NCBI RefSeq assembly: GCF_014851585.1
Contig: NZ_JACVAB010000006.1
Span: 310,001 to 374,000, forward strand
Length of the DNA: 64,000 nucleotides
From: Agrobacterium sp. AGB01
GTDB taxonomy: Bacteria; Pseudomonadota; Alphaproteobacteria; Rhizobiales; Rhizobiaceae
Direction of reading: 5' to 3'
Shown here: positions 21,631 to 31,878 of the stretch, in pieces
How positions within the stretch are numbered: position 1 is the first letter of the stretch
How the letters are laid out: every line of letters starts with the position of its first letter
Made by a program: the position numbers and the translations under genes
The notes under the pieces: generated by a model
What the model saw: only the letters and a program-made list of their open reading frames with translations
Told to the model about the DNA's origin: nothing
Database searches by the model: none

Positions 21631-22851
21631 GTGAACGAGACGCCAAAACCGAATTCGTTTCGTGCCGGTCCCGACCAGGATGGGCGCTTCGGCATTTACG
21701 GGGGGCGCTTTGTTGCCGAAACCCTGATGCCTCTGATCCTCGACCTTCAGGCGGAATGGGACAAGGCCAAGAACGACCCTGAATTCCAGGCGGAATTGAA
21801 GCATCTCGGCGCTCACTATACCGGCCGTCCGAGCCCGCTTTATTTCGCGGAACGCCTGACCGAGGAACTTGGCGGTGCTAAGATTTATTTCAAACGCGAA
21901 GAGCTGAACCACACTGGTTCGCACAAGATCAACAACTGCCTTGGCCAGATCCTGCTTGCCAAACGCATGGGCAAGACCCGTATTATCGCTGAAACCGGTG
22001 CCGGCCAGCACGGCGTGGCTTCTGCCACTGTGGCCGCACGGTTTGGCCTGCCTTGTGTTGTCTACATGGGTGCAACAGATGTTGAGCGTCAGGCTCCAAA
22101 CGTGTTCCGCATGAAACTCCTCGGTGCTGAAGTTAAGCCGGTCACGGCTGGCCACGGCACATTGAAGGACGCCATGAATGAGGCGCTGCGCGACTGGGTT
22201 ACCAATGTCGACGACACCTACTACTTGATCGGTACCGCTGCTGGCCCTCATCCGTATCCGGAGATGGTGCGCGACTTTCAGGCCGTGATTGGTGAAGAAG
22301 CCAAACAGCAGATGATGGAGGCCGAAGGCCGTCTGCCGGATATGGTTATTGCAGCTGTTGGCGGCGGTTCCAACGCTATCGGTATTTTCCATCCGTTCCT
22401 GGATGATGAAAGTGTGAAGATTGTCGGTGTCGAGGCTGGCGGCAAGGGTCTGTCAGGTGATGATCACTGCGCATCCATCACGGCCGGTTCTCCCGGTGTT
22501 TTGCATGGCAACCGTACCTATCTGCTTCAGGATGAGGATGGCCAGATCAAGGAAGGTCACTCCGTGTCTGCGGGTCTCGACTATCCGGGCATCGGGCCTG
22601 AGCATTCCTGGCTGAACGATATTGGTCGCGTTGAATACGTTCCGATCATGGACCATGAAGCTCTGGAAGCATTCCAGACACTAACACGTCTTGAAGGCAT
22701 CATTCCCGCACTGGAGCCAAGCCATGCTCTGGCCGAAGTTATCAAGCGCGCGCCGACAATGGGCAAGGACGAAATCATTCTCATGAATCTGTCCGGTCGC
22801 GGCGACAAGGATATCTTCACTGTGGCGAAACTTCTGGGAATGGGTGCGTAA
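21631..22851 (+). CDS. trpB: tryptophan synthase beta chain TrpB
   Basis: TrpB condenses indole with serine using PLP. The PLP Lys is in [10 protein letters not shown] (K99), the phosphate-binding loop is GGGSNAIG, and the C-terminal SGRGDKD motif is present. I chose the GTG at 21631 (406 residues) because GGGAG lies 8 nt upstream; a TTG at 21625 overlaps the trpF stop. trpA follows after 2 bp, so the two chains of the complex should be made together. Confidence 0.97.
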   Translation: MNETPKPNSFRAGPDQDGRFGIYGGRFVAETLMPLILDLQAEWDKAKNDPEFQAELKHLGAHYTGRPSPLYFAERLTEELGGAKIYFKREELNHTGSHKINNCLGQILLAKRMGKTRIIAETGAGQHGVASATVAARFGLPCVVYMGATDVERQAPNVFRMKLLGAEVKPVTAGHGTLKDAMNEALRDWVTNVDDTYYLIGTAAGPHPYPEMVRDFQAVIGEEAKQQMMEAEGRLPDMVIAAVGGGSNAIGIFHPFLDDESVKIVGVEAGGKGLSGDDHCASITAGSPGVLHGNRTYLLQDEDGQIKEGHSVSAGLDYPGIGPEHSWLNDIGRVEYVPIMDHEALEAFQTLTRLEGIIPALEPSHALAEVIKRAPTMGKDEIILMNLSGRGDKDIFTVAKLLGMGA

Positions 22852-22853
22852 TC

Positions 22854-23693
22854 ATGACTGCTCGTATGGAAAAACGTTTCGCGGATCTGCGTGCAGAAAA
22901 TCGCCCGGCGCTCATTACATATTTCATGGGTGGCGATCCTGACTTCGAAACATCGCTCGGCATCATGAAGGCACTGCCGGAAGCCGGTTCAGACGTGATC
23001 GAACTCGGCATGCCGTTTTCTGATCCAATGGCTGACGGTCCGGCCATTCAGTTGGCTGGTCAGCGCGCGCTGAAGAACGGCCAGTCGCTGAAAACCACGA
23101 TTGATCTGGCCCGTGAATTCCGCAAAGTTGATAACGATACCCCAATTGTCCTGATGGGCTACTATAACCCTATCTACATCTATGGGGTCGAAAAGTTCAT
23201 CGATGATGCCTTGGCCTCCGGTATCGACGGCTTGATCATTGTTGATCTTCCACCCGAAATGGATGACGAACTCTGCATTCCAGCATTGCAGAAAGGTCTC
23301 AATTTCATTCGTCTCGCAACACCGACCACGGATGAGAAGCGTCTGCCTGCGGTTCTCAACAACACGTCCGGTTTTGTTTACTACGTTTCGATGAACGGTA
23401 TCACCGGTTCGGCGCTGCCGGATCCATCGTTGATCTCCGGTGCCGTCGGGCGTATCAAGGCGCACACGAACCTGCCGGTTTGTGTCGGTTTCGGTGTCAA
23501 GACAGCCGAACATGCCAAGGCCATAGGCGCAGTTGCCGATGGTGTGGTGGTCGGTACTGCGATTGTCGCGCAGATTGCCGGAAGTCTGACAAAGGACGGT
23601 AAGGCGTCAGCGGACACTGTTCATGCCGTCACGACACTGGTAAAGGGACTTTCCACGGGCGTCAGAGCATCACGCCTTGCTGCTGCCGAGTAG
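22854..23693 (+). CDS. trpA: tryptophan synthase alpha chain TrpA
   Basis: TrpA splits indole-3-glycerol phosphate to indole and glyceraldehyde 3-phosphate and passes the indole through a tunnel to TrpB. The catalytic Glu and Asp are in [29 protein letters not shown] and the phosphate-binding [11 protein letters not shown] are present. The 279 residues are normal. It lies 2 bp after trpB and 39 bp before accD. Confidence 0.97.
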   Translation: MTARMEKRFADLRAENRPALITYFMGGDPDFETSLGIMKALPEAGSDVIELGMPFSDPMADGPAIQLAGQRALKNGQSLKTTIDLAREFRKVDNDTPIVLMGYYNPIYIYGVEKFIDDALASGIDGLIIVDLPPEMDDELCIPALQKGLNFIRLATPTTDEKRLPAVLNNTSGFVYYVSMNGITGSALPDPSLISGAVGRIKAHTNLPVCVGFGVKTAEHAKAIGAVADGVVVGTAIVAQIAGSLTKDGKASADTVHAVTTLVKGLSTGVRASRLAAAE

Positions 23694-23732
23694 TATTCGG
23701 TACGGACAGCAGAAAAAGTCAGGAGTTTTCAA

Positions 23733-24635
23733 GTGAACTGGATCACCAATTACGTTCGGCCGCGCATCAATTCCATGCTGGGTCGCCGCGATGTGCCGGA
23801 GAACCTCTGGATCAAGTGCCCAGAAACGGGCGAGATGGTTTTCCATAAGGATCTGGAAGACAACAAGTGGGTTATTCCTGCTTCCGGCTATCATATGAAG
23901 ATGCCGGGCAAGGCCCGACTTGCTGATCTGTTTGATGACGGCGTTTACGAAGCACTGCAGCAGCCAAAGGTCGCGCAGGATCCGCTGAAGTTCCGCGATT
24001 CAAAGAAATACACCGATCGCCTGCGTGACAGCCGCATCAAGACCGACCAGGAAGATACCATTCTGGCCGGCGTTGGTTTGCTGAAGGGCCTGAAGATTGT
24101 GGCCGTCGTGCATGAATTCCAGTTCATGGGCGGTTCGCTGGGTATTGCGGCCGGTGAGGCCATCGTCAAGGCATTTGAGCGCGCCATTTCCGAACGGTGC
24201 CCGCTCGTGATGTTCCCGGCTTCCGGTGGCGCTCGTATGCAGGAGGGCATTCTGTCTCTCATGCAGCTGCCGCGCACCACTGTTGCCGTCAACATGCTCA
24301 AAGAAGCAGGCATGCCGTATATTGTCGTGCTCACTAACCCGACCACGGGTGGTGTGACCGCGTCTTATGCAATGCTGGGCGATGTTCACATTGCCGAGCC
24401 AGGTGCCGAAATCTGCTTTGCCGGCAAGCGCGTTATCGAGCAGACAATTCGTGAAAAGCTGCCGGAAGGCTTCCAGACGGCGGAATACCTGCTGGATCAC
24501 GGCATGGTCGACATGGTGGTGGATCGCCATGAGATTCCCGATACGCTGGCAAACCTTCTCAAGATCATGACGAAATCGAACATCGCGGCGCCTGAAAAAA
24601 AGCAGGTTACCGTGGTTGATGCCGTTTCTGCCTGA
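23733..24635 (+). CDS. accD: acetyl-CoA carboxylase carboxyltransferase subunit beta AccD
   Basis: AccD forms, with AccA, the carboxyltransferase that makes malonyl-CoA for fatty acid synthesis. A GTG start (23733) gives 300 residues. The crotonase-like core is clear: [34 protein letters not shown] and [11 protein letters not shown]. The N-terminal region, where E. coli has a four-Cys zinc ribbon, keeps only one Cys ([12 protein letters not shown]); the ribbon is degenerate, as is known for related rhizobia. The trp-accD-folC order is common in alphaproteobacteria. Confidence 0.95.
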   Translation: MNWITNYVRPRINSMLGRRDVPENLWIKCPETGEMVFHKDLEDNKWVIPASGYHMKMPGKARLADLFDDGVYEALQQPKVAQDPLKFRDSKKYTDRLRDSRIKTDQEDTILAGVGLLKGLKIVAVVHEFQFMGGSLGIAAGEAIVKAFERAISERCPLVMFPASGGARMQEGILSLMQLPRTTVAVNMLKEAGMPYIVVLTNPTTGGVTASYAMLGDVHIAEPGAEICFAGKRVIEQTIREKLPEGFQTAEYLLDHGMVDMVVDRHEIPDTLANLLKIMTKSNIAAPEKKQVTVVDAVSA

Positions 24636-24654
24636 TTGCGCTTTTTCATGATCC

Positions 24655-24692
24655 ATGCGCAGCCTGCATTTTCGTCAGGCTGCGCATTTGTA
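24655..24692 (+). terminator. terminator or attenuator between accD and folC
   Basis: ATGCGCAGCCTG (24655-24666) and CAGGCTGCGCAT (24676-24687) form a perfect 12-bp stem with a 9-nt loop, followed by TTGTATTTT. It may end the trp-accD transcript or reduce read-through into folC. Confidence 0.82.
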
Positions 24693-24757
24693 TTTTCCGG
24701 ATGTGTGCGGAACAGGCTTTGTCCTTTAGACACACGCTTTAGACGCCTGAGGGGCGA

Positions 24758-26110
24758 ATGAACGACATGACGCACTTGCCCATGAGTGAAGCCGAACTGG
24801 AAATTGAAAAGCTGATGCAGCTTCATCCGAAGGGCTTTGACCTTTCGCTGGAGCGTATTACCGCTCTTCTTGAGAAGCTCGGCAATCCACATCGCCGCTT
24901 GCCGCCTGTCATTCATGTGGCCGGCACTAATGGCAAAGGCTCTGTCACGGCGTTCAGCCGCGCGCTTCTCGAAGCAGCCGGTCTTTCTGTTCATGTCCAC
25001 ACCTCGCCGCATCTGGTGCGCTGGCACGAACGGTACCGCCTCGGCGTTTCCGGTGGCCGTGGTCGTTTCGTGGAAGATGCCGTATTTGCCGACGCATTGC
25101 GCCGCGTGGCTGATGCCAATGGCGGACAAAAAATCACAGTTTTTGAAATTCTGACGGCGGTGACGTTCCTGTTGTTTTCGGAACATCCGGCAGACGTTGC
25201 GATTATCGAAGTGGGACTTGGCGGCAGGTTTGATGCCACCAATGTCATCAACAGCCCGGCTGTCTCCGTCATCATGCCGATTTCGCTGGATCACCAGCCC
25301 TATCTCGGTGACAGGGTGGAACTGATTGCGGCCGAAAAGGCCGGTATTATGAAAAAGGGCTTTCCTGTCGTCATCGGCCATCAGCAGTTTGATGCGGCTC
25401 TCGAGGTTCTGGTCGGTACGGCCGAGCGGCTGTCCTGTCCCACCACTGTCTTCGGACAGGATTACGGTGCCCACGAGGAATTTGGCCGTATGATCTACCA
25501 GGACGAATTTGGCCTGTCCGATCTTCCGATGCCGCGCCTGCCGGGCCGCCACCAACTTGCCAATGCCGCTGCTGCCATTCGCGCCGTCAAGGCTGCAGGC
25601 TTTGAAGTCAGTGAACGCATGATGGAAAAAGCCATGCAGTCAGTGGAATGGCCGGGTCGTTTGCAAAGACTGATGGATGGCAAACTGTTCCAACTGGCGC
25701 CAAAGGGTGCTGAATTATGGGTCGATGGCGGGCATAATCCCGGTGCCGGTGAAGTCATTGCCGAAGCAATGGCCGGTTTCGAGGAAAAGCAACCGCGCCC
25801 GCTGTTCATCATCGCCGGTATGATCAACACAAAGGATCCGGTTGGCTACTTCAAGGCATTTGCCGATATCGCCGAATATGTCTTTACCGTGCCGATTGGC
25901 GGAACCGATGCTGCAATTGATCCCGTCGTTCTGGCCCATGCTGCCTTTGACGCCGGATTGACGGCAGAGCCATCCTCGTCAATCGAGGAAGCGCTGCAGG
26001 AGATTCACGGCAGGCTGATGCTCGACGCACCGGCTCCACGCATTCTGATTGGTGGATCGCTCTATCTGGCTGGCAACGCGCTTTCTGCCAACGGCACACT
26101 TCCAGACTGA
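24758..26110 (+). CDS. folC: folylpolyglutamate synthase / dihydrofolate synthase FolC
   Basis: FolC adds glutamate to dihydropteroate and to folates. The 450-residue protein has the Mur-ligase-like ATP loop HVAGTNGKGSV near 52-62, the folate region HTSPHLVRWHERYR, and GLGGRFDATN. The C-terminal domain begins near WVDGGHNPGA. GGGGCG precedes the ATG by 5 nt. The gene converges on the MerR regulator, with only 6 bp between the stops and no obvious terminator there. Confidence 0.95.
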   Translation: MNDMTHLPMSEAELEIEKLMQLHPKGFDLSLERITALLEKLGNPHRRLPPVIHVAGTNGKGSVTAFSRALLEAAGLSVHVHTSPHLVRWHERYRLGVSGGRGRFVEDAVFADALRRVADANGGQKITVFEILTAVTFLLFSEHPADVAIIEVGLGGRFDATNVINSPAVSVIMPISLDHQPYLGDRVELIAAEKAGIMKKGFPVVIGHQQFDAALEVLVGTAERLSCPTTVFGQDYGAHEEFGRMIYQDEFGLSDLPMPRLPGRHQLANAAAAIRAVKAAGFEVSERMMEKAMQSVEWPGRLQRLMDGKLFQLAPKGAELWVDGGHNPGAGEVIAEAMAGFEEKQPRPLFIIAGMINTKDPVGYFKAFADIAEYVFTVPIGGTDAAIDPVVLAHAAFDAGLTAEPSSSIEEALQEIHGRLMLDAPAPRILIGGSLYLAGNALSANGTLPD

Positions 26111-26116
26111 CATCGT

Positions 26117-26518
26117 TCAGGCAGGCTTTGCGGTCAGACCACCATTAAGAAGCTGCCGAAATGACTTGCATTGCATATGCGACGGGGCAGGGCACTCGGC
26201 GACGTGGCGCAATGTGTCACGCAACGCAGTCAGTTCGCGGATTTGTGCTTCGATCTGATCCGCCTTTTGATGGAAAATATCGCGCGATATCTGCGGCAAT
26301 CCATTCTGGCCAAACATCCCGGCAATGTCTTGCAGCGAGAAGCCTGCTGACTTGGCCATCGCAATCAATTTGAGTTGCAGCAGGACCTCGGGCGGAAACT
26401 GTCGGCGCAAACCTTTGCGTGACACCGAGGTGATCAACCCGGCTTCTTCGTAATATCGAAGTGCCGACGGTTTGAACCCGCTACGCGCCGAAACTTCGCC
26501 AATATCCAGAAACTTCAT
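26117..26518 (-). CDS. MerR-family transcriptional regulator
   Basis: MerR proteins bind long-spacer promoters and untwist them on sensing an inducer. The start at 26518 gives 133 residues with the N-terminal winged HTH FLDIGEVSARSGFKPSALRYYEEAGLI (shown in part as the RYYEEAGL signature), then a dimerisation helix ending in a Cys-containing tail (CPAPSHMQC). Only two Cys with spacing C-x7-C are present, so it is not a canonical SoxR Fe-S type; the tail may bind a metal or sense a thiol, which is speculation. It is divergent from the MFS gene, and its expected operator lies between them. Confidence 0.88.
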   Translation of the reverse strand: MKFLDIGEVSARSGFKPSALRYYEEAGLITSVSRKGLRRQFPPEVLLQLKLIAMAKSAGFSLQDIAGMFGQNGLPQISRDIFHQKADQIEAQIRELTALRDTLRHVAECPAPSHMQCKSFRQLLNGGLTAKPA

Positions 26519-26520
26519 AC

Positions 26521-26551
26521 TTGACCTCAAGTTGGCTTGAAGTGGCAGCAT
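26521..26551 (+). promoter_or_regulatory. MerR-type promoter/operator for the MFS gene
   Basis: TTGACC (26521-26526) as -35 is followed 19 bp later by CAGCAT (26546-26551) as a weak -10. Such a long spacer is characteristic of MerR-controlled promoters. The spacer holds the dyad TCAAG-TTGG-CTTGA (26527-26540), similar to SoxR-type operators. It starts 3 bp from the merR ATG. Confidence 0.6.
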
Positions 26552-26586
26552 GCTCCTCGTTCGTTATTCAAACAAGAGGCAAAGAC

Positions 26587-27840
26587 ATGCAGCAAACGAA
26601 AGTAAGTGAACAACAGCGAATGACGAAGGGGGTAGTTTTTACCCTCTCATTATCGATGTTGCTGGCATCACTCGCCACCAGCATTGTCAACATTGCCTTG
26701 CCAGCACTGGCTGAAGCGTTTTCGGCACCGTTTGCAGAAGTGCAAGCGGTCGTGGTCATATATCTTGCTGCCATGACAGTATCGGTCGTCATCGCTGGCA
26801 GGCTCGGTGACCGGTTCGGTTTAAAGCCGATGTTACAAACCGGCCTTGGCTTATTTTGCCTTACCTCATTTGCCAGTGCAGTCGCGCAAAATCTCTGGTG
26901 GCTGATTGCTGCACGAGCACTTCAAGGTATCGGTGCAGCTTTTCTGTTGACGCTCTCTATGGCGATGATGCGCCAAATGGCAAGCCAATCGCGTATTGGA
27001 CAGGCCATGGGACTGCTCGGAACCGTTTCCGCTGTTGGTACCGCTCTTGGCCCCTCGCTTGGTGGCCTTTTAATCCCAGTGGCGGGATGGCAGGGTATTT
27101 TCTGGCTACAAATCCCTTTCGCCGCAATCGCCTTGCTGCTGGCAGTTGTGATCCTGCCTGATGACGCGGCGAGAAAACAAACAGCAGCTGCCAGCATGCG
27201 ATCGGTGTTCAACACTGCCTTGGTTGCCAGTTTTGTCATCAATCTTCTGGTCACCGCCGTCATGATGACGACACTGGTTGTCGGCCCATTTTATCTCGGC
27301 CTCAGGCTGGAGTTGCAGATCAATCAGATCGGCTTTGTCATGGCGATTGGGCCGCTCCTGTCGATCATCAGCGGTGTACCATCGGGTCGTCTTGTTGATG
27401 TCTGGGGATGCAGGAGAGTGTTGTCCCTCGGGCTGATCTTGTTGGCTGTCGGCGCTTTTCTTCTGGCTTTTCTGCCTAACACGATTGGGCTGGTTGGATA
27501 TATTGCATCCGTCATTCTGCTGACGCCGGGATATCAATTGTTCCAGGCGGCCAATAACACTGCAGCTTTGGTAGATGTGCCGAGAGAACAGCGTGGTACA
27601 GCATCTGGTGTCCTGACCCTGTCACGCAATATCGGTTTGATTACCGGTGCATCGATTATGGGAGCGGTTTTCAGCGCCGGTGTCGGCACCAAAAATTTAG
27701 CAGATGCCACAGGTGAGGCCATAGGGCAGGGCATGCAGCTGGTTTTCCTGCTTTCGGGTGCCATGATGATTACTACAATCGTCATCAACATAGTGGCAGG
27801 CAGGCATAGATGGCAAAGTCTCACTCGCGAGCAGCGATAA
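26587..27840 (+). CDS. MFS transporter (drug-efflux type)
   Basis: The 417-residue protein has about 12 hydrophobic segments and the MFS motif GRLGDRFGLKPM between segments 2 and 3. ALQGIGAAFLLT and the motif-C-like GLLGTVSAVGTALGPSLGGLL in segment 5 are typical of drug/H+ antiporters. ATG 26587 follows AGAGG; the frame extends upstream to 26521 across the operator, so the longer form is unlikely. Divergent from the MerR gene, which probably controls it. The drug or metabolite exported is unknown. The pair looks like an accessory insertion between folC and trxA. Confidence 0.88.
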   Translation: MQQTKVSEQQRMTKGVVFTLSLSMLLASLATSIVNIALPALAEAFSAPFAEVQAVVVIYLAAMTVSVVIAGRLGDRFGLKPMLQTGLGLFCLTSFASAVAQNLWWLIAARALQGIGAAFLLTLSMAMMRQMASQSRIGQAMGLLGTVSAVGTALGPSLGGLLIPVAGWQGIFWLQIPFAAIALLLAVVILPDDAARKQTAAASMRSVFNTALVASFVINLLVTAVMMTTLVVGPFYLGLRLELQINQIGFVMAIGPLLSIISGVPSGRLVDVWGCRRVLSLGLILLAVGAFLLAFLPNTIGLVGYIASVILLTPGYQLFQAANNTAALVDVPREQRGTASGVLTLSRNIGLITGASIMGAVFSAGVGTKNLADATGEAIGQGMQLVFLLSGAMMITTIVINIVAGRHRWQSLTREQR

Positions 27841-27841
27841 A

Positions 27842-27869
27842 AAAAGCCCGGCATGACCGGGCTTTTAAT
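27842..27869. terminator. bidirectional terminator between the MFS gene and trxA
   Basis: AAAAGCCCGG (27842-27851), loop CATGA, CCGGGCTTTT (27857-27866): a 10-bp stem with A and T runs on the two sides. It starts 2 bp after the MFS stop. Confidence 0.92.
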
Positions 27870-27888
27870 CTGTATTCTGATGGAAAAA

Positions 27889-28209
27889 TCAGGCTGCGCC
27901 AGCAATCCACGCAGAGAGCGCGCTCTTGGGGGCAGCGCCTACCTTGATGTCAGCCACTTCGCCACCCTTGAAAACGGCAAGTGTCGGGATAGAGCGAACG
28001 CCGAACTGAGCAGCAAGCTCGGGGTTTTCATCGATGTTCAGCTTGGCAACCTTGACCTTGCCAGCCAGTTCATTGGAAATCTCTTCAAGGCTTGGTGCAA
28101 TCATTTTGCACGGGCCGCACCATTCCGCCCAAAAATCAACAACGACAGGTTCAGAGGATTCGAGAACTTCCGACTGGAAGTTGGCGGTATCGACTTTAAC
28201 GGTAGCCAT
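27889..28209 (-). CDS. trxA: thioredoxin TrxA
   Basis: Thioredoxin is the small dithiol donor for ribonucleotide reductase and other enzymes. The active site WCGPC is at residues 30-34, with the cis-Pro loop SIPTL near 75. The start at 28209 has AGGAGAG upstream and gives 106 residues, the normal length. It lies 90 bp after addA in the same direction and ends before a bidirectional terminator, so it can be the last gene of the divL-to-addA run or have its own promoter. Confidence 0.96.
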   Translation of the reverse strand: MATVKVDTANFQSEVLESSEPVVVDFWAEWCGPCKMIAPSLEEISNELAGKVKVAKLNIDENPELAAQFGVRSIPTLAVFKGGEVADIKVGAAPKSALSAWIAGAA

Positions 28210-28299
28210 CGCGGCTCTCCTTTCAGTGAAGCTTGTTGGCAAGCATGTGATGCGGCGCGGGCGGAATTTCAATGCCCTGTGTGCGGTTTTCCCGGTATC

Positions 28300-31200
28300 T
28301 CACTTTGTCTTGATTGCGGCAAGGGCCAGTGCGAGTTCTTTCTCATCCAGCGTAACAAGCTTTCCCGTTTCCGTATAAACCAACGCGCAGATGAAGGTTT
28401 TACCTGGATAGAGCGGCTCAAGAATGCGTTTATAAATGGCAAGCTGCGCCTTGTGGGAATGAGGCGTGTCAAAATTGCCCTTTGGCGGAACACGGTTGGT
28501 CTTGTAGTCGATGAGGATAACGTGATCTCCATCCACCGCCAACCTGTCGATACGGCCGGAGACTGCATAGTCGGTTCTGCCAAGGGTGAGCGTTCCCATG
28601 ATAGAGACTTCCGCCCGGCTATTGGCTGAGAAAGCAGCTTTCAACTCCGGATTGGCAAAGACAGAAAGCGTGGTCTCAATCAGACTGTCGCGTTCCCGCT
28701 GGGGCCAGAAGCGGGCGGCACGCTCCACATAACGCAAGGCAGCATCACGGCGTTCCTCTTCCGCAAAATCCGGCAGCATCTGCATCATACGGTGGATCAA
28801 ACGCCCACGTTGAAGTGCTATGCCCGAAGACGACGTCTTTTCCGTCGCAAACAATCGCGATGTAACGATCAGATCATCCGCACCATCATCGATGATTGTA
28901 CCGGCACCGGAGGGGCTGAGAGGTCGCGGCAGATAGATCTGTGGTGGCAACGGCTCGCCAAGTGCTGCCGGCAGCACGGGACTGTCATGATGTTGAACCC
29001 CTGGCGTGTCTTTTATTTCAGCAGATGCGCCGACTAGGGTTGCCCGCCATAAAAGACCACCCCATTCCTCGGCACCGCTTTTCAGCGTGACGGACTGGCA
29101 GCGTGTTTCATCCGAAGCAAGGCTTGCTGAAATCATTGCATGCCAGCAATCCGGATTTTCTTTCGGCCCGCGATATCCGCAGACAATCAAATGATCGGCA
29201 GCGCGGGTCATCGCCACATACAGCAAGCGACGATATTCCTCTTCCGCCGACATTTTCAGCCGCGCTTCGTCGGCTTCGGTCAGCGTATTGCTGAAACCTT
29301 TGCCGGGTAGCCAGACCGGGAAGGAGTTTTCAGGGGCTTCGATGAAACGAAGTTTCGGCAGATGACTGTGGTTGAAAGCCTTTGATGCGCCATCCACCAG
29401 AAAAACGACTGGTGCCTCCAGACCTTTTGACGCGTGCACGGTCATGATGCGTACTTCATTACGCTCCTTGTCCTGCTCACGTTTGACTTCCGGTGAATCG
29501 GTTTCCAGCACGGAGATAAAAGATTGCAGACCCGGAAGGCCGGCCCGTTCATGGTCGAGTGCAAACGACAGAAACTCGTCCAGAACGTCACTTGCCTCAT
29601 TGCCAAGCCGCGCAAGGAACAGTCTGCGTCCTTCATAGAGCGCAAGAATGGCGGCAAAGAAGTCATGCACCGTTGCGGTTTTGGAAAGCGTTATAAAGCC
29701 CTGCAGACGTTCCATTGCTGCTTGATACGGCGAGCGGCTTTCACCACTGCATAACCGCTGCAGGTGCTGCCAAACGCTTTCATTGTCCTCACGCTTGGCT
29801 GCTAAGGTAAAAATATCGTCTTCCGACAGGTTGAACAGCGGGCTTTTCAGAAGTGCAGACAGTGAAAGGTCATCCTGCGGCAAAAGCACAAAACGCCCCA
29901 GCGCCAGTAGATCCTGAATGGCAATGTGGTCGGTCAGCCGTAGGCGGTCGGCACCGGCAACAGGAATGTCGCGTCGTTTTTTCAGTTCGCGGGTCAGTGC
30001 GTTAACGAAGGCGTGGCGTTTGCGGACCAGAACGAGAATGTCACCCGCTTCAATCGGCCGGGTCACGCCTTTCTCAGTGATGGTCTGATTGCCAATCATC
30101 TCACCGATCCGCGCGGCAATTCGACGGGCTAGAACTGCAGGCGGTGCACTTTCTGGCAGCGAATCGAACGGTGCCGTCCAATCGTCTTCGGTGTCGGCTT
30201 GCTCGGCGGCAATCATCTCCCACACTTCGACAGTACCAGCCTGTCCTATGCGGTTGGAGCGATGTTCCACCGGCTCCCCCGTAAAGCTCAGGCCTTTGGC
30301 ATTTTCCTCATTGGAAAACACCTGATCGACAGCCGACAACACGTCTTCGGTGGAGCGGAAGGAAAGGGGTAGGCGCACCGGATGGAATATCTGCTCCACC
30401 GCGGTCACGCGTCGATGTGTGTCGCGGCGCTCCTGCGCAAATCGCTCGGGCCGGGCTCCCTGGAAGGAATAGATCGATTGTTTTTCATCGCCCACCGCAA
30501 ACATTGTGCGGCGTGTTTCACGCGCCGTGCGACCGTTGAAAAAATCGGCTGCCAGAGACTGGATGATGGACCACTGCACCGGGCTGGTGTCCTGCGCCTC
30601 ATCGACCAGAATGTGGTCAATGCCCTGGTCCAGCTTGTAGTGAACCCAGGCGCCGGCTGTATCGCGGTTGAGAAGTGTTGCAGCACGTTCGATCAGATCT
30701 TCAAAGTCCAACTGGCTACGTTGCTTCTTCAGATCCTCAAATTCGGCAATCAGCCTTTCTGCCAACACAAGTGCAGCGCGGGTTGCAGATAGCATGCGCA
30801 GGGTGCGGTACGTATTGCGGCAGGCCGCCACATGGTCCTTTGCCGCGGCAAAAGCGTCACCCAGTTCCGGTGCTGCTTTCGACATCGCCTTGTTGAACAA
30901 GAAGGCATCGGTTTTTGGCGTGCCTTTTTCGGTCAGAATGGCCGCCTCGACGAAATCCATTCGTTTGACGGGGTCGCTTTCCTTGATCGCCAGCCGCAGC
31001 TGATAGGCAACCACTTCGGCACGCGCACCGCCAACCTCGTCGGCAAGCGTCAGATACGCGTCCAGCAATGCACCACTGAGATAAGGCAGGGGCCAGTACG
31101 CGCTCGCGGCATCCTGTTCGCTCATGTCGTCAGGAATGGCAAACTCACGTCGCAGTGCCGTATCGACGCCACCGCTTTTGCGGGCCAGTGCCAGAAAGGC

Positions 31201-31878
31201 GTGAATAGGGTTGCGGCTGGCGACAATGGCGCTCAACAGACTTTCCAGCCCGGTCTCATCACCAATATCCAGAACGTAAGCCAAAGCCTGTGAAAGCCCG
31301 CTGTCGCGATCACTGGAAACACTCGTCAACAATGTCCGTCGCGCCTCTGCAAGAAGCGTAGAGGCGGCACGATCGTCAAGCACCGAGAAGTGTCCGGCGA
31401 CATTTGCTTCCAGCGGAAATTGGTGCAGAAGCGCTTCGCAAAAGGCGTGAATGGTCTGGATTTTAAGACCGCCCGGTGTCTCCAGGGCGCGTGCAAACAA
31501 CCGTCTTGCCTCGGCAAGCTTCAACCGATCTGGCTGCTTTCCTTCAATTGTCGCGATGCGGCGCGCCAGATCCTCATCCGGCAGCGTTGCCCATTCCGCC
31601 AGCCGGTCAAACACACGGCTCGACATTTCAGACGCCGCTGCCTTTGTATAAGTCAGACAAAGGATCGCCGATGGGCGGCAGCCAGCCAATAGCAGGCGTA
31701 TAACACGTTGTGTCAGAACGTGGGTTTTACCGGAACCGGCATTTGCAGACACCCACGCCGAACCGAGGGGATCCGATGCACGTGTCTGCTGGCTGACTGT
31801 CCAGTCGATCCAGCTTTTCGGATCGTCATTGGCCGGGTTATCGATGTCTGTCTCGTAATGCATGGTGTCACTCGCCAT
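28300..31878 (-). CDS. addA: double-strand break repair helicase AddA
   Basis: AddA is the UvrD-like helicase and nuclease subunit of AddAB, the RecBCD counterpart that resects broken ends for RecA. With ATG 31878 (11-bp overlap with addB) it has 1192 residues. Walker A SANAGSGKTHVL is at about 44-55, with the LDFEDLIERA and HILVDEAQDTSPVQW (Walker B) motifs, MTVHASKGLEAPVVFL, and the C-terminal RecB-type nuclease signature VILIDYKTNRVP. The frame extends upstream to 31986 inside addB but has no gene-like start there. Confidence 0.95.
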   Translation of the reverse strand: MASDTMHYETDIDNPANDDPKSWIDWTVSQQTRASDPLGSAWVSANAGSGKTHVLTQRVIRLLLAGCRPSAILCLTYTKAAASEMSSRVFDRLAEWATLPDEDLARRIATIEGKQPDRLKLAEARRLFARALETPGGLKIQTIHAFCEALLHQFPLEANVAGHFSVLDDRAASTLLAEARRTLLTSVSSDRDSGLSQALAYVLDIGDETGLESLLSAIVASRNPIHAFLALARKSGGVDTALRREFAIPDDMSEQDAASAYWPLPYLSGALLDAYLTLADEVGGARAEVVAYQLRLAIKESDPVKRMDFVEAAILTEKGTPKTDAFLFNKAMSKAAPELGDAFAAAKDHVAACRNTYRTLRMLSATRAALVLAERLIAEFEDLKKQRSQLDFEDLIERAATLLNRDTAGAWVHYKLDQGIDHILVDEAQDTSPVQWSIIQSLAADFFNGRTARETRRTMFAVGDEKQSIYSFQGARPERFAQERRDTHRRVTAVEQIFHPVRLPLSFRSTEDVLSAVDQVFSNEENAKGLSFTGEPVEHRSNRIGQAGTVEVWEMIAAEQADTEDDWTAPFDSLPESAPPAVLARRIAARIGEMIGNQTITEKGVTRPIEAGDILVLVRKRHAFVNALTRELKKRRDIPVAGADRLRLTDHIAIQDLLALGRFVLLPQDDLSLSALLKSPLFNLSEDDIFTLAAKREDNESVWQHLQRLCSGESRSPYQAAMERLQGFITLSKTATVHDFFAAILALYEGRRLFLARLGNEASDVLDEFLSFALDHERAGLPGLQSFISVLETDSPEVKREQDKERNEVRIMTVHASKGLEAPVVFLVDGASKAFNHSHLPKLRFIEAPENSFPVWLPGKGFSNTLTEADEARLKMSAEEEYRRLLYVAMTRAADHLIVCGYRGPKENPDCWHAMISASLASDETRCQSVTLKSGAEEWGGLLWRATLVGASAEIKDTPGVQHHDSPVLPAALGEPLPPQIYLPRPLSPSGAGTIIDDGADDLIVTSRLFATEKTSSSGIALQRGRLIHRMMQMLPDFAEEERRDAALRYVERAARFWPQRERDSLIETTLSVFANPELKAAFSANSRAEVSIMGTLTLGRTDYAVSGRIDRLAVDGDHVILIDYKTNRVPPKGNFDTPHSHKAQLAIYKRILEPLYPGKTFICALVYTETGKLVTLDEKELALALAAIKTK

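Noticed and set aside
21448-22392. 314-codon minus-strand open frame
   Set aside because: Antisense to trpF and trpB.
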